Below, piece after piece: positions 1 through 7,716 of a stretch of 12,593 bases of DNA. The translations under genes and the position numbers were made by a program. Each line of letters opens with the position of its first letter. The first letter of the stretch is position 1. The notes beneath the pieces are model-generated. The model saw only the letters and a program-made list of their open reading frames with translations, was not told where the DNA came from and searched no databases. This DNA is from Oligoflexales bacterium. Its GTDB lineage: Bacteria; Bdellovibrionota; Oligoflexia; Oligoflexales; Oligoflexaceae. The DNA is taken from the NCBI GenBank assembly GCA_015232735.1, contig JADFZC010000038.1:1-12593 (forward strand), given 5' to 3'.

Positions 1-10
1 AAAATGCGCC

Positions 11-101
11 AGCGACTAGTTATCTCACATGAAAAGCCCGAGGAAAACTGAAAAGTCAGGTATCCGCACCTGAAACCCAAACGCAAGGGAAATGACACGC
101 T
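11..101. other. possible structured patch upstream of the first gene
   Basis: Several short complementary arms sit close together. CAGGT (57-61) pairs with ACCTG (68-72) around a six-base loop. CCC (76-78) pairs with GGG (87-89). GTCA (55-58) can instead pair with TGAC (93-96), and AGCG (11-14) with CGCT (98-101). This could be the end of a transcript entering from outside the window or an RNA element. The AGTCAGG stretch recalls part of a cobalamin riboswitch, but the other conserved blocks are missing, so I do not assign a class. The arms are short and could be chance. The putative promoter at 92-119 would place this patch upstream of, not inside, the leader of the first gene. Confidence 0.18.
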
Positions 102-119
102 ATCTATTTAATTTATAAG
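92..119 (+). promoter_or_regulatory. putative sigma70-type promoter for the first lipoprotein gene
   Basis: ATGACA (92-97) matches five of six bases of the -35 consensus. TATAAG (114-119) matches five of six of the -10 consensus. The spacer is 16 bp and the surroundings are AT-rich. Transcription would start near 126 and give a leader of roughly 137 nt before the ATG at 263. This is consensus matching by eye only. Confidence 0.4.
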
Positions 120-262
120 GATTTTTATTTTTACTGTTAAAGTAGTTTACTCCATGGCCCGATACCTTCCGCATAACAGGATTTCGGAAAACACGAATAT
201 CTTAAAAGCAAATTTTTTTGATCTTCATGGTCAATTATCAATTCATTTCATGGAGGATTCAT

Positions 263-2260
263 ATGAGAATCAAAAGAATCAGGATCTTTGGAGCCACCAC
301 CAGTCTGACCCTTGTTTTTGCCCTTGCGCTTTTTTCATGCGGCAAAAGCAAGACCGACGAGGACAAAAGCGAAACCGCCTCGTCCGAGACAACCACATCA
401 AAACTTGCCGTGACTTTTCCCAGCGGACTGGCCCTTTCGGTCTTTCCACAGACCACAGGCACAGCTCTCACAGATCTCACAGAATATGATCTGGCCGATG
501 AATCGGCCAATACGGATATCAAAAAGAAACCCATGAAGGAAAAGGCGAAGGAATCCGAGAAACTGGCCAACGGAAGGGGCGACGACTGCATGCCCGCCAT
601 CCTCAAGAAGGAATTCACAAAAGAGGACGACGAGACATGCTACGAATTTGATCAGGATATGATTTATGGAACCAGGGATGGAGGCAAGTATTTAGGGACC
701 AAGGACGGAAAAAATGCTGACAAGGAAGCCTGCCTTGTGGGCTATACGAGAAACCAGGTGAGCCAGATAATTGCCATGATCGACCAGACCCTTGGGTTTG
801 GCATGGCCGCCATCTGCGAGGCAAAAAAACTTAATGCCGACGTTGATCTTCCGGCCGCAGGCGAAGAGATGGATTTAAAGACCGCAATGACGACCCTTTT
901 CGGCAACAAAATGACTGTCAGCTATGCCGCTCTGAAACGCCTTGAGGATGTAACGATAGACGGCGCAACAAGGCCCGTGTTCAGCCTGCTGCTCAAAATC
1001 ATGAACAAGGATAACATTGGAAGAACCATAGGCATCACCCATTCCCCGAAATCCATAACCGACAACAGCGAATATTCAGGAACCATCTATACGAGGATCG
1101 AGGGTGAGGTAGGAAAACAGCAGGCCGGAGCAGCAGGCGCTCCACAGGCCGGAGCTGGAGCACAGCAGACACCTCCCGCCAGATTATGGGAATCTGCAAT
1201 GCTGGCAACAACAACCACGGCGGCCACATCAACTGTACCGGCCGCAACAACCACAGTAGCCACATCAACTGTACCGGCTGCAACAACTACAGCAGCTACA
1301 TCAACGACAGCAGGCAAACCGGCACAACCGGCACAACCTGCACAACCGGCACAGCCTGCCAAGCCAGCCGCACCCGCACCGACTGAAAAACCGAATGTTG
1401 CGGCTCCTGGAACACCGGTGGACAAGCCCCGATTCCTCAGCGTGACATATGCGAAAAAAATCACAGCCGGAAAGACAAGGGTCAAGGCCGAGCTGCGCAC
1501 CGCTCAAATTGCGAAAGCCCTTGCTGATTCGGCAATAGATTCCTCGGGAGTCCTCGACTACAACGTAGGCACCTCATTCACAGGAACGGCAAACTCCGCC
1601 GACTACGGAGCATATAAAGGATATTCCCAGCCTGGTGACGTCATAGATGGAATTGCATACATTGTTTTCGACATGGACGTGGACACGAGCGAAGGCACGC
1701 TTTCATACTGGAGAAACCCGGGCGGAAGCTATTACGAGAACGCCAGGGGATTTAACATCACCATCGAAAAAGACAGTACAACCGGAAGCCTTATAGGCTG
1801 CGGAACCTCCGGGGCTGCATCTATAGACTTTGATGGAAACAAGGGAATCAGCATCAGGCGCTACATAAAAGAAGGCGGAACGCTGACACTCACTCCAAAA
1901 GGATACTGGCACCCGATGTTCCACGAAGGCAATGCCGGAACTGACGGCAACGGTTCCTTCAGGGTCAAGACCGGTCCGCAGAATATGAAATGGTACATAC
2001 CAAACCTTACGGACACAAAAGTCGCAACAGCATTCGCGACCGTCAACACCGGAGGCTATGTCACCCGTCAATGCTTCAAGCAAAACGTTGCGACAGGCCT
2101 TTATGAAATTGACACGACAAAAACAACTGAAGCGGCGGGCTATGAGGTCTTCGATACAGGCAATACGGCAAATCAGGCAAAAATGATAGCCCCGCCTGAT
2201 ATCAAGAATGACGCCAAGCCGCCTCCAGGCACTTTAAGAAGGGACAACATCGAGAAATGA
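263..2260 (+). CDS. hypothetical lipoprotein with Ala/Thr/Pro-rich repeat linker
   Basis: I do not recognise this 665-aa protein. The ATG at 263 is preferred over the upstream in-frame ATG at 218. It has GGAGG at 252-256 and gives a proper lipoprotein signal: a basic N-terminus, a hydrophobic stretch and the lipobox LFSC with Cys26. The residue after Cys26 is Gly, which under the E. coli sorting rule suggests the outer membrane. Residues 27-280 form an acidic/lysine-rich domain with cysteines at 109, 126, 157 and 185. Residues about 285-386 are low complexity: three 12-residue ATTTxATSTVPA-like units, then PAQ repeats. Residues about 388-640 look like a folded, Gly/Tyr/Thr-rich, probably beta-rich domain with Cys513 and Cys604. 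The tail is Pro/Lys-rich. It is the only plus-strand gene and converges on the C25 peptidase gene. A cell-surface role is an inference; the substrate or partner is unknown. Confidence 0.85.
   Translation: MRIKRIRIFGATTSLTLVFALALFSCGKSKTDEDKSETASSETTTSKLAVTFPSGLALSVFPQTTGTALTDLTEYDLADESANTDIKKKPMKEKAKESEKLANGRGDDCMPAILKKEFTKEDDETCYEFDQDMIYGTRDGGKYLGTKDGKNADKEACLVGYTRNQVSQIIAMIDQTLGFGMAAICEAKKLNADVDLPAAGEEMDLKTAMTTLFGNKMTVSYAALKRLEDVTIDGATRPVFSLLLKIMNKDNIGRTIGITHSPKSITDNSEYSGTIYTRIEGEVGKQQAGAAGAPQAGAGAQQTPPARLWESAMLATTTTAATSTVPAATTTVATSTVPAATTTAATSTTAGKPAQPAQPAQPAQPAKPAAPAPTEKPNVAAPGTPVDKPRFLSVTYAKKITAGKTRVKAELRTAQIAKALADSAIDSSGVLDYNVGTSFTGTANSADYGAYKGYSQPGDVIDGIAYIVFDMDVDTSEGTLSYWRNPGGSYYENARGFNITIEKDSTTGSLIGCGTSGAASIDFDGNKGISIRRYIKEGGTLTLTPKGYWHPMFHEGNAGTDGNGSFRVKTGPQNMKWYIPNLTDTKVATAFATVNTGGYVTRQCFKQNVATGLYEIDTTKTTEAAGYEVFDTGNTANQAKMIAPPDIKNDAKPPPGTLRRDNIEK
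1208..1315 (+). repeat. 36-bp tandem repeat, three copies, inside the lipoprotein gene
   Basis: Three consecutive 36-bp units (1208-1243, 1244-1279, 1280-1315) encode TTTTAATSTVPA, ATTTVATSTVPA and ATTTAATSTTAG. The first two are most alike, sharing the run acatcaactgtaccggc; the third has diverged at its end. The unit is a multiple of three, so copy-number changes would alter linker length without breaking the frame. Confidence 0.85.
1319..1363 (+). repeat. 9-bp tandem repeat encoding Pro-Ala-Gln
   Basis: Four units of the form ccggcacaa (some with cct or cag variants) encode PAQ PAQ PAQ PAQ, then a PAK variant. They follow directly on the 36-bp repeats and extend the same low-complexity linker. 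Synonymous third-base differences between copies suggest the array is not very recent. Confidence 0.8.
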
Positions 2261-2271
2261 TACCTGAAAGG

Positions 2272-2299
2272 CATGGACGCTCAAATCGAGCCGTCCATG
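2272..2299. terminator. hairpin between convergent genes, possible bidirectional terminator
   Basis: CATGGACG (2272-2279) pairs with CGTCCATG (2292-2299). The stem extends inward with CTC/GAG around an AAATC loop, with one bulged C at 2291. It lies 11 bp after the stop of the plus-strand lipoprotein gene and about 70 bp beyond the stop of the minus-strand peptidase gene, where a shared terminator would be expected. Neither side has a clear T-run, so it is not a textbook intrinsic terminator. Confidence 0.5.
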
Positions 2300-2369
2300 T
2301 GAATTGTTGAAAGATCATGAAAGCCTGAAATACGCCATGATTCAGCCACCGGCTCTGCTCCAGAAATAT

Positions 2370-4160
2370 CTACATTGGAACTTCCGTCCGAACATCAAGA
2401 GAAGGATCACCGAACAGGGTCCATGTCTGCAGCGTTATGAGGTCCGAGTTGGCACTCGATTCGGTGTACATCAGGATCATGCCGTTAAAGGCGATTCCTC
2501 CAAACGTCTTTCTTCCGCTTGTGGTATTTATCCCTTTTCCGGGGTTTTCACCGTATTTGTATCCGCCTATAAGAAGATCGTTCATGTAGTCCTGGCCCCG
2601 CATGGGCGGAACCCACGGCTGATTTATTGTCGACATAAGTGTGGCCACCGCTCCCCCGCCGGATTTCTTGAGGAAAGCCTCGGCGAACGAATCCGAACTG
2701 CCGTGGAATGCGCCGTTGACACACGCCACGGAAATAATGATTGGAAGCATCGCGCCGTTTGTGGAATTTTTTATATTCGTGTTGCTGTAACCGCTGGTTC
2801 CCCATGATGTCGCCGAGCCGTGTCCCACGTAATTAATGATACCGACACCGCCGTTTATGACATCGCTCACATATTTGTTTGTCGGATTCTTGTAGGCCTC
2901 AAAAACCTCCTTGTAGCCAAAAGGCACAAGCCTGTTGTTCTTTATGATTGCCATGTGTTCATAATCCGCCTCATCATCATCCCCGGCACCCGCTCCTTCA
3001 TCCGAGGCTATGCCGAGCCCCTTCTTATACCACCCGGCTCCAATTTCGGGATTCTTTTCGTAATTGATGGTCTTTTGGACCTGGATGGTTATATCAGTCG
3101 CGTTTTTCCCGGAAAAACGCCCTACAATAAGATCAGGATAGTAATCCGATCCGACAACACAGCCGAGCATCGGGTCGGTAGGCGCGCTGCTCGGACCTGT
3201 ATCGGATTTTATATCCTCCCAATCTCCCACAAGAAGCACATACAGAAGGTTGGGATTGGCTTTATATCTTTCGGCTATGAGCGTCTTGACATTCGCACCT
3301 TTCACGACCTGCGTCTTTTCAACCTTGAAGCCCTTTTCCGTTTTCCACTCGACATACGGTGCTATGGCCGCTTCATCCCTTGCGGTATAAATCACAAGGA
3401 TATCGCCTGTGAGCTTCGTTTCAGAGACCTTTATCCCGGATTCTTCCGAAGAGTAATTCACAAATACGCTTTTATACATGTCGTTCATCAAAGGCAGAAT
3501 CTCCTGCCCCCTCGTATTCGCCGGCAGAGGATTTACAGAAAGCGAATTGTCAGGCCTCAGCTTGAATGAAAATTTCTTGTAAACCCTGAGCACCATGTCT
3601 TCGCTGCGGTACTGAAAGGGATAAAAATAGGCGGTTACACCCCTTATGTCCCTAAGTACGAACGGAGCGCCGAGTTCCACTACATTTCCAGGATAGAATT
3701 TGTCGCTTATCGATTTATCCGAAATTTCATATGGAATTTCCGCTGGATTTTGATTTCTGTAAATCGTTCCCCTTGAAGGGATGATTGGGTGTTCAAGATT
3801 CACATCGATATATTCGGCCCCTTCAGCCATTTCAATCGTTAGGTTTCTGTTGTCCGGCGTCTGAAGCGTCATGCTTCCATAAGGGATTTCAGAAAAGCCC
3901 TTTTCCTCTGTCCTGAGTCCCCCCGAAAAATTTATCTTTGTGTATGTGGCACCGTTTTTGACAATATTATTTATCGAATATGATTTGAGTTCATAAGTGA
4001 CCAGAGAAGAATCCTGCATCTTTGTCAGCTGAATGGATGTGTTGCTGTTTTCAACAAGCGGCACCCTGTCGTTTTTGATGGTTTCATCCTGGCAGGAGAC
4101 CATCAAAAACGCAAGTACCGAAAGAAAAAACAAGATCCGGTGTTTTTTTTGATAAATCAT
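2370..4160 (-). CDS. gingipain-type (family C25) cysteine peptidase, predicted lipoprotein
   Basis: A 596-aa predicted lipid-anchored endopeptidase. The ATG at 4160 is chosen over the in-frame ATG at 4175 because GAGGG (4169-4173) lies 8 nt before it. This start gives signal peptide MIYQKKHRILFF..LMVSC with lipidated Cys23. Residues about 30-235 resemble a C25 propeptide-like beta domain. Residues about 253-590 are the C25 catalytic domain: GDILVIYTA near 252, LLVGDWED near 310, SDYYPDLIVGRF near 338, NYVGHGS with His447, SVACVNGAF with Cys480, and closing LFGDPSL. The His-Cys spacing of 33 equals that of the gingipain RgpB dyad (His211/Cys244, from memory). The protein ends about ten residues after the catalytic domain, so the Ig-like and type IX secretion domains of gingipains are absent. 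A surface or periplasmic protease is inferred; its substrate specificity cannot be read. Confidence 0.92.
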   Translation of the reverse strand: MIYQKKHRILFFLSVLAFLMVSCQDETIKNDRVPLVENSNTSIQLTKMQDSSLVTYELKSYSINNIVKNGATYTKINFSGGLRTEEKGFSEIPYGSMTLQTPDNRNLTIEMAEGAEYIDVNLEHPIIPSRGTIYRNQNPAEIPYEISDKSISDKFYPGNVVELGAPFVLRDIRGVTAYFYPFQYRSEDMVLRVYKKFSFKLRPDNSLSVNPLPANTRGQEILPLMNDMYKSVFVNYSSEESGIKVSETKLTGDILVIYTARDEAAIAPYVEWKTEKGFKVEKTQVVKGANVKTLIAERYKANPNLLYVLLVGDWEDIKSDTGPSSAPTDPMLGCVVGSDYYPDLIVGRFSGKNATDITIQVQKTINYEKNPEIGAGWYKKGLGIASDEGAGAGDDDEADYEHMAIIKNNRLVPFGYKEVFEAYKNPTNKYVSDVINGGVGIINYVGHGSATSWGTSGYSNTNIKNSTNGAMLPIIISVACVNGAFHGSSDSFAEAFLKKSGGGAVATLMSTINQPWVPPMRGQDYMNDLLIGGYKYGENPGKGINTTSGRKTFGGIAFNGMILMYTESSANSDLITLQTWTLFGDPSLDVRTEVPM

Positions 4161-4209
4161 AAATTTTTCCCTCATGTAGTTCTGATAGGTTAGAAAATAA
4201 GGCGGCCGC

Positions 4210-4242
4210 CCGGAATGAAAAGGAAATGTCTTTTCATACCGG
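4210..4242 (-). promoter_or_regulatory. inverted repeat in the leader of the C25 peptidase gene
   Basis: CCGG and ATGAAAAG (4210-4213, 4215-4222) pair with CTTTTCAT and CCGG (4230-4237, 4239-4242). There is one A-A mismatch and a seven-base loop. It lies about 50 nt upstream of the peptidase ATG and downstream of the ligase gene on the same strand. On the minus strand it is followed by a GC-rich palindrome (GGCGGCCGCC) and then TTATTTTCT. It could be the terminator of the ligase transcript, a protein-binding site or a leader hairpin; the sequence does not decide. Confidence 0.4.
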
Positions 4243-4392
4243 CAGGCTGCCTTGTGAAAACAGGTATTGATTTGATGCTTATATTTTTAACGATAGCATG
4301 AGCGGATTTCGGCTGAAAAGACAGCTTATTTGCCTGGCTAGATTTTGCCTGCGTCTGCCGGAAATGAGACGTGACAGTTCAGGTCAGCAGTA

Positions 4393-6456
4393 CTATCTGA
4401 TCCTTGAATTTTCAGTCCTGGACAAACCGTATGGGTAACGTGCCTCAAGAGCCTTGCGGTACCTCTGCCGGGAAGCATGTTCCAGGTGCAGAAAATTATC
4501 GAAGACATCAGCGGACATCCACCATGCATAGCCCAGCGTTTCATCAACTGATGTGATACGGTTTGCTTCGTTGACCGCTTCCGCCGCCCGTCCCGTCTCG
4601 GCAAGAAGCTGCGCATACCGCATATGAGACTCCTGGCGGAGCGGAGATTGCCGGATTGCCTCTTTTATGTGACTTTCCGCAATATCAAACAGCGACTTGT
4701 CGCCGATTATGCGTGCCGCAATATGATATAGGGAAACGCACTGTATGCGCATTTGCACATTCAACGGATGCCTGCCAAGATACTGCTCACAGGTCTGTGA
4801 AGTCATCTGCCATATCAGTCCCCAGTCCGGCCAGCTTGATGCACGCCCGGAAACCGCCATATCGAATGCAGTGGTGGCAAAAAACACCACCTTGATATCG
4901 GAATACGGCGTCTCGAAGCCCAAAATCCTCCGTGAATAGGCGACCATCTCACCAAGCCTTCCCTCCGAACGAAGTTGATACGCGTTCATGACAAGGTTGG
5001 AACATCGGGCACCTCGAAAGGTGCCGAAATACACAAGAAGCGCGCCGCCAAGCTGAATCACGGCCACAAGCGAAAGCTGAGTCAAGGTCCGTCTCCTGAA
5101 AAGCCGATGAGTTGTTTTCAAGCGCTCATGCTTGATTATGCGCGGTTCACAGCTATCGATCATGGCAAGAAATCCAAAAACCACGCTGAGGCTTGCAGGA
5201 TGATCGAAAACAAAAAAAGACTGGGAAAGATGGCCCGCAATCGCGCCCGCCGCAACGGCAAGAGCTGCCCTGGAAATGACAGACGATCTGTACATTCTCA
5301 CCAAAGCCAGGACAGCCGCCACCCACTGCATGCAATAGGCGCCAAAACCAATAATTCCCTGCATTGCCAGCATATCCAGAAATTGGTTGTGGGCGCGATC
5401 AAACCATGTTTGATCTATACCAAGTCGAAGAATCCCGGGTTCATAGTGGGTATTGAATGCCGCAAAATAGTTCTCCAGTCCCCAGCCAAAAATCGGACGA
5501 TCCAAAAATCCCTGCCATGCGGCTTTCCATGCGACAAGCCTGGCGTATGCGGAAAATGACGAATCCTTCCAGATTTCAGACGGGACAATGGAAAAAATTC
5601 GGCCTGTTGATGAATGTTTCATCCAGAAATCATGCAAAAACGGAAGACGAACCACAACCACGGCCATGAAAATATAAAAGACGCATACAAGACCGATCCC
5701 AATTGCCACGCGCCTTCTAATAACATTATCAGCATGAAATGCATAAACCAGCCCGGCTGAAAAAATGCTTCCGGCGATCAGCCCAAACAGCGGTCCCCTT
5801 GATCCTGAAGCCGCAATGGCCAAAAGGCAAACAGCCAGGCCCAGGAGACATAAAAGACGCCATCTCTTTTTTTCGGCGGTGACAAACAGGTATCCGAAAG
5901 CGAACATGATCAAAAGCTCGTAGTGACCAAAATAAATTGGATTGCCCAGAAGTCCGGCTGCACGGGTATCATGCCTTGGAAGGAAAGGAATCAGCTCGAA
6001 AAAAGCCTCTACCGCCACGAAGATGCCAAGAAGCACCTGAAAGACGGAAAGTGCCCTGCGCTGCCCGGGAGTTCGGAGCACGGCGCCTGCCATGAAAAAA
6101 AAGGCCACAAAATGTAGCATGGTGAAACATCCGTTCAGACGCTCCTGTCCTCCCCAAAAGGATCTGAACGGGTCAGCGGCAAACAGAGATGACAACAGGA
6201 TTGAAAACGTACAGGCAATCACGCTGATACTCACCAACGACATGCTCGGACGATATGAACTGTTCAGCAAGGCAAGTCCGATATATGCGGGAACCGTCAG
6301 GCCAATTACAATCTGAAAGAAAAATATCTTCGATGCTATGAACGGAAAGACGAGCATCGGAAAATATGCAACCTGCATCGTAAGTCCGGCATATACACCA
6401 AAAATGACAATTGTTCTAAGCACCCTTTCCACGGCTTTCTCTCCATGTCCGGCCAT
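4393..6456 (-). CDS. O-antigen ligase/polymerase family membrane protein with TPR-like tail
   Basis: A 687-aa polytopic inner-membrane protein of the Wzy/WaaL-type (O-antigen ligase, PF04932-like) superfamily. These proteins transfer or polymerise lipid-linked glycans at the periplasmic face. Residues about 12-480 are rich in hydrophobic segments. Recognisable family landmarks are WGGQERLNG (101-109), GLLGNPIYFGHY (168-179), ASGSRGPLFG (216-225), FLDRPIFGWGLENY (317-330) and the large-loop motif DRAHNQFLDMLAMQGIIG (353-370) with the usual His356. After a last membrane segment (about 461-480), residues 485-687 are soluble and helical, with TPR-like pairs at about 590-675. The ATG at 6456 has no clear ribosome site. 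A GTG at 6432, preceded by GGAGAG, is a credible alternative giving a protein eight residues shorter. No glycosyltransferases adjoin it. Ligation, polymerisation and protein O-glycosylation cannot be told apart here. Confidence 0.85.
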   Translation of the reverse strand: MAGHGEKAVERVLRTIVIFGVYAGLTMQVAYFPMLVFPFIASKIFFFQIVIGLTVPAYIGLALLNSSYRPSMSLVSISVIACTFSILLSSLFAADPFRSFWGGQERLNGCFTMLHFVAFFFMAGAVLRTPGQRRALSVFQVLLGIFVAVEAFFELIPFLPRHDTRAAGLLGNPIYFGHYELLIMFAFGYLFVTAEKKRWRLLCLLGLAVCLLAIAASGSRGPLFGLIAGSIFSAGLVYAFHADNVIRRRVAIGIGLVCVFYIFMAVVVVRLPFLHDFWMKHSSTGRIFSIVPSEIWKDSSFSAYARLVAWKAAWQGFLDRPIFGWGLENYFAAFNTHYEPGILRLGIDQTWFDRAHNQFLDMLAMQGIIGFGAYCMQWVAAVLALVRMYRSSVISRAALAVAAGAIAGHLSQSFFVFDHPASLSVVFGFLAMIDSCEPRIIKHERLKTTHRLFRRRTLTQLSLVAVIQLGGALLVYFGTFRGARCSNLVMNAYQLRSEGRLGEMVAYSRRILGFETPYSDIKVVFFATTAFDMAVSGRASSWPDWGLIWQMTSQTCEQYLGRHPLNVQMRIQCVSLYHIAARIIGDKSLFDIAESHIKEAIRQSPLRQESHMRYAQLLAETGRAAEAVNEANRITSVDETLGYAWWMSADVFDNFLHLEHASRQRYRKALEARYPYGLSRTENSRIR

Positions 6457-6531
6457 GTCAGAAACATTCTTTAATACATGTGGCAGTATCAGAATCCGGT
6501 CAATGCATCAAAAACTGTCAAATACTCTTTT

Positions 6532-7338
6532 TTACTCCTTAGGCTTGAATTTAAGCAACGTTTTTGCATTATCTTCTTTTACATATTTTGCCAAGATCTT
6601 TTGCAGAGTTCCATCTGCCCTAATCTCTTTTAAAACACCTCGGAGAAATTTTATTTCATTTTCTCCAAAATGTTTTTTGGAAAAAACAAGTCCGCGTGGT
6701 ACGGCTTCCTCATTGCTAAACCAATCTTCAATCTCTACCTTATCAAGAAGATTATTTTCCACCAGATATCTTGAATAGATTGTAGGTACACCAAATACTG
6801 CCTGAAATCGTTCTTTTTGAAGCATTTGATAGAGATCCTTTTGTGTTTTGACCTCTTCTAATCGCTCCTCTTTTTTCAACTTGTCTAAAAACATATCGCC
6901 TTCAGCGCCATGCTTATAAGCTCTGATCATTCCCCAGGCAAGATTTTTTTTGGCAAAAAAATCTTCTGCCGATTTTGCTTCGGCTTTTTTTAAACGGACA
7001 ACATAGTGCTTTTCGGAATAGTACAATATAAACCACGCAAATTTATCCCTTTCAGGATTCTGAATGCCGCTGCCAGTAAACATGATGCCGCCAGTTTCAA
7101 GTTCATGCCATATTTTGGCACGAGTCATCACCACAAACTCAATATTAAAACCGGCTCTCTTAGCAACTTCACTGGCAATATCCTTATCGATCCCCGTATC
7201 TTTGCTTTCATCATAAAGATAACCGGATTCATAAAGTGCGAAGCTCACTTTTTCCGGCCACTTAATATCACCTGAAAAAGCGGCCCTGCATGCAAAAAAG
7301 AGAGTTATAGCGGTCAATACTTTTAGTTTAAATGACAT
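6532..7338 (-). CDS. family-3 extracellular solute-binding protein (SBP_bac_3), orphan
   Basis: A 268-aa periplasmic binding protein. The ATG at 7338 is chosen over the in-frame ATG at 7389 because AGGAG lies 5 nt before it and it starts the signal peptide directly (MSFKLKVLTAITLFF..AFS, cleavage near Ser22). Family signs are the N-lobe GIDKDIASEVAKRAGF (about 49-64), a ligand-arginine region TGSGIQNPERDKFAWF (about 88-103, with Arg97), the hinge/second lobe, and the C-terminal ADGTLQKILAKY (about 241-252). Family members bind amino acids or similar small polar ligands for ABC transporters or act as sensor domains. No permease, ATPase or sensor kinase lies beside it, so it may serve a distant transporter. 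A cysteine within the signal (LFFAC) is a poor lipobox. The gene is visibly AT-rich compared with the ligase gene next to it. Confidence 0.88.
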   Translation of the reverse strand: MSFKLKVLTAITLFFACRAAFSGDIKWPEKVSFALYESGYLYDESKDTGIDKDIASEVAKRAGFNIEFVVMTRAKIWHELETGGIMFTGSGIQNPERDKFAWFILYYSEKHYVVRLKKAEAKSAEDFFAKKNLAWGMIRAYKHGAEGDMFLDKLKKEERLEEVKTQKDLYQMLQKERFQAVFGVPTIYSRYLVENNLLDKVEIEDWFSNEEAVPRGLVFSKKHFGENEIKFLRGVLKEIRADGTLQKILAKYVKEDNAKTLLKFKPKE

Positions 7339-7716
7339 ATGATCTCCTATTTTGAAAAATAATGAAAAAAGCCTGCAAATATTTTTCATGTAACATAAAA
7401 AAAGCAGAATTAAACTTTACTATTAGGTAGCTACGACTTTGATAATCGGTGAAATAAATTCATTTTTGGGAACTTAGACAGTATAAATCAAAAATGGGAT
7501 TTTCACTAGATCAGAAGAAAGATATATTGTAATTCAACTGTATAAAGTCGAATATTTTCGATTTGATTGGATATATATTGAGTAACCTTATAGGCCCCGG
7601 ATCCCCTGATATCTGATACCTGCCAGATCACGGATATCTGATCGCAGACCTATAGCTTTTCAGAAAAATAATTCGGGGTATATACATTGGAATCTAAAGA
7701 ATGGGTAACATTTTCC
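7339..7716. other. AT-rich non-coding gap between two minus-strand genes
   Basis: No credible gene in either direction. The part next to the binding-protein gene holds its ribosome site (7344-7348) and AT-rich sequence in which a promoter is likely but none stands out; a TATACT on the minus strand near 7480 is a -10 candidate without a good -35. A small dyad, AAGTCGAA/TTCGATTT with a TATT loop (7545-7564, one G-T pair), is present. The GC-richer stretch 7589-7654 is a separate repeat/hairpin element listed below. Confidence 0.7.
7589..7654. repeat. compact repeat and hairpin element
   Basis: TATAGG (7589-7594) and CCTATA (7649-7654) form a closing stem. Inside is a nine-pair hairpin, CTGC + GATCA against TGATC + GCAG (7620-7647), with a two-base CA bulge and loop CGGATATC. 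The ten bases GATATCTGAT occur at 7608-7617 and again at 7633-7642. GATATC is self-complementary, so the loop copy could pair with the upstream copy. It could be a cis-acting RNA structure, a binding site or a decayed intergenic repeat. No T-run follows on the minus strand, so it is not a standard terminator. Confidence 0.5.

Noticed and set aside
54..72. AGTCAGG...ACCTG resembling the 3' end of a cobalamin riboswitch
   Set aside because: The other conserved blocks of that riboswitch are not present before it, and the neighbouring gene has no vitamin B12 link.
1087..1500. Minus-strand open frame with Ala/Val/Cys-rich repeats
   Set aside because: It is the antisense shadow of the Thr/Ala/Pro repeat linker of the plus-strand lipoprotein, whose signal peptide, ribosome site and codon pattern are convincing.
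2304..3569. Two plus-strand open frames (2304-2807 and 2820-3569)
   Set aside because: Both lie fully opposite the C25 peptidase gene, which has intact family motifs. They lack ribosome sites and recognisable domains.
4975..5559. Plus-strand open frame of 194 residues
   Set aside because: It is antisense to the O-antigen-ligase-type gene, basic and low in hydrophobic order, with no start signal.
7338..7389. Longer start for the solute-binding protein at 7389
   Set aside because: The extra 17 residues would put a second basic/hydrophobic stretch before a complete signal peptide, and the strong ribosome site AGGAG lies directly before the ATG at 7338.
7608..7642. Repeated GATATCTGAT considered as a CRISPR remnant
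   Set aside because: Only two 10-bp copies 25 bp apart, with no further units and no cas genes.
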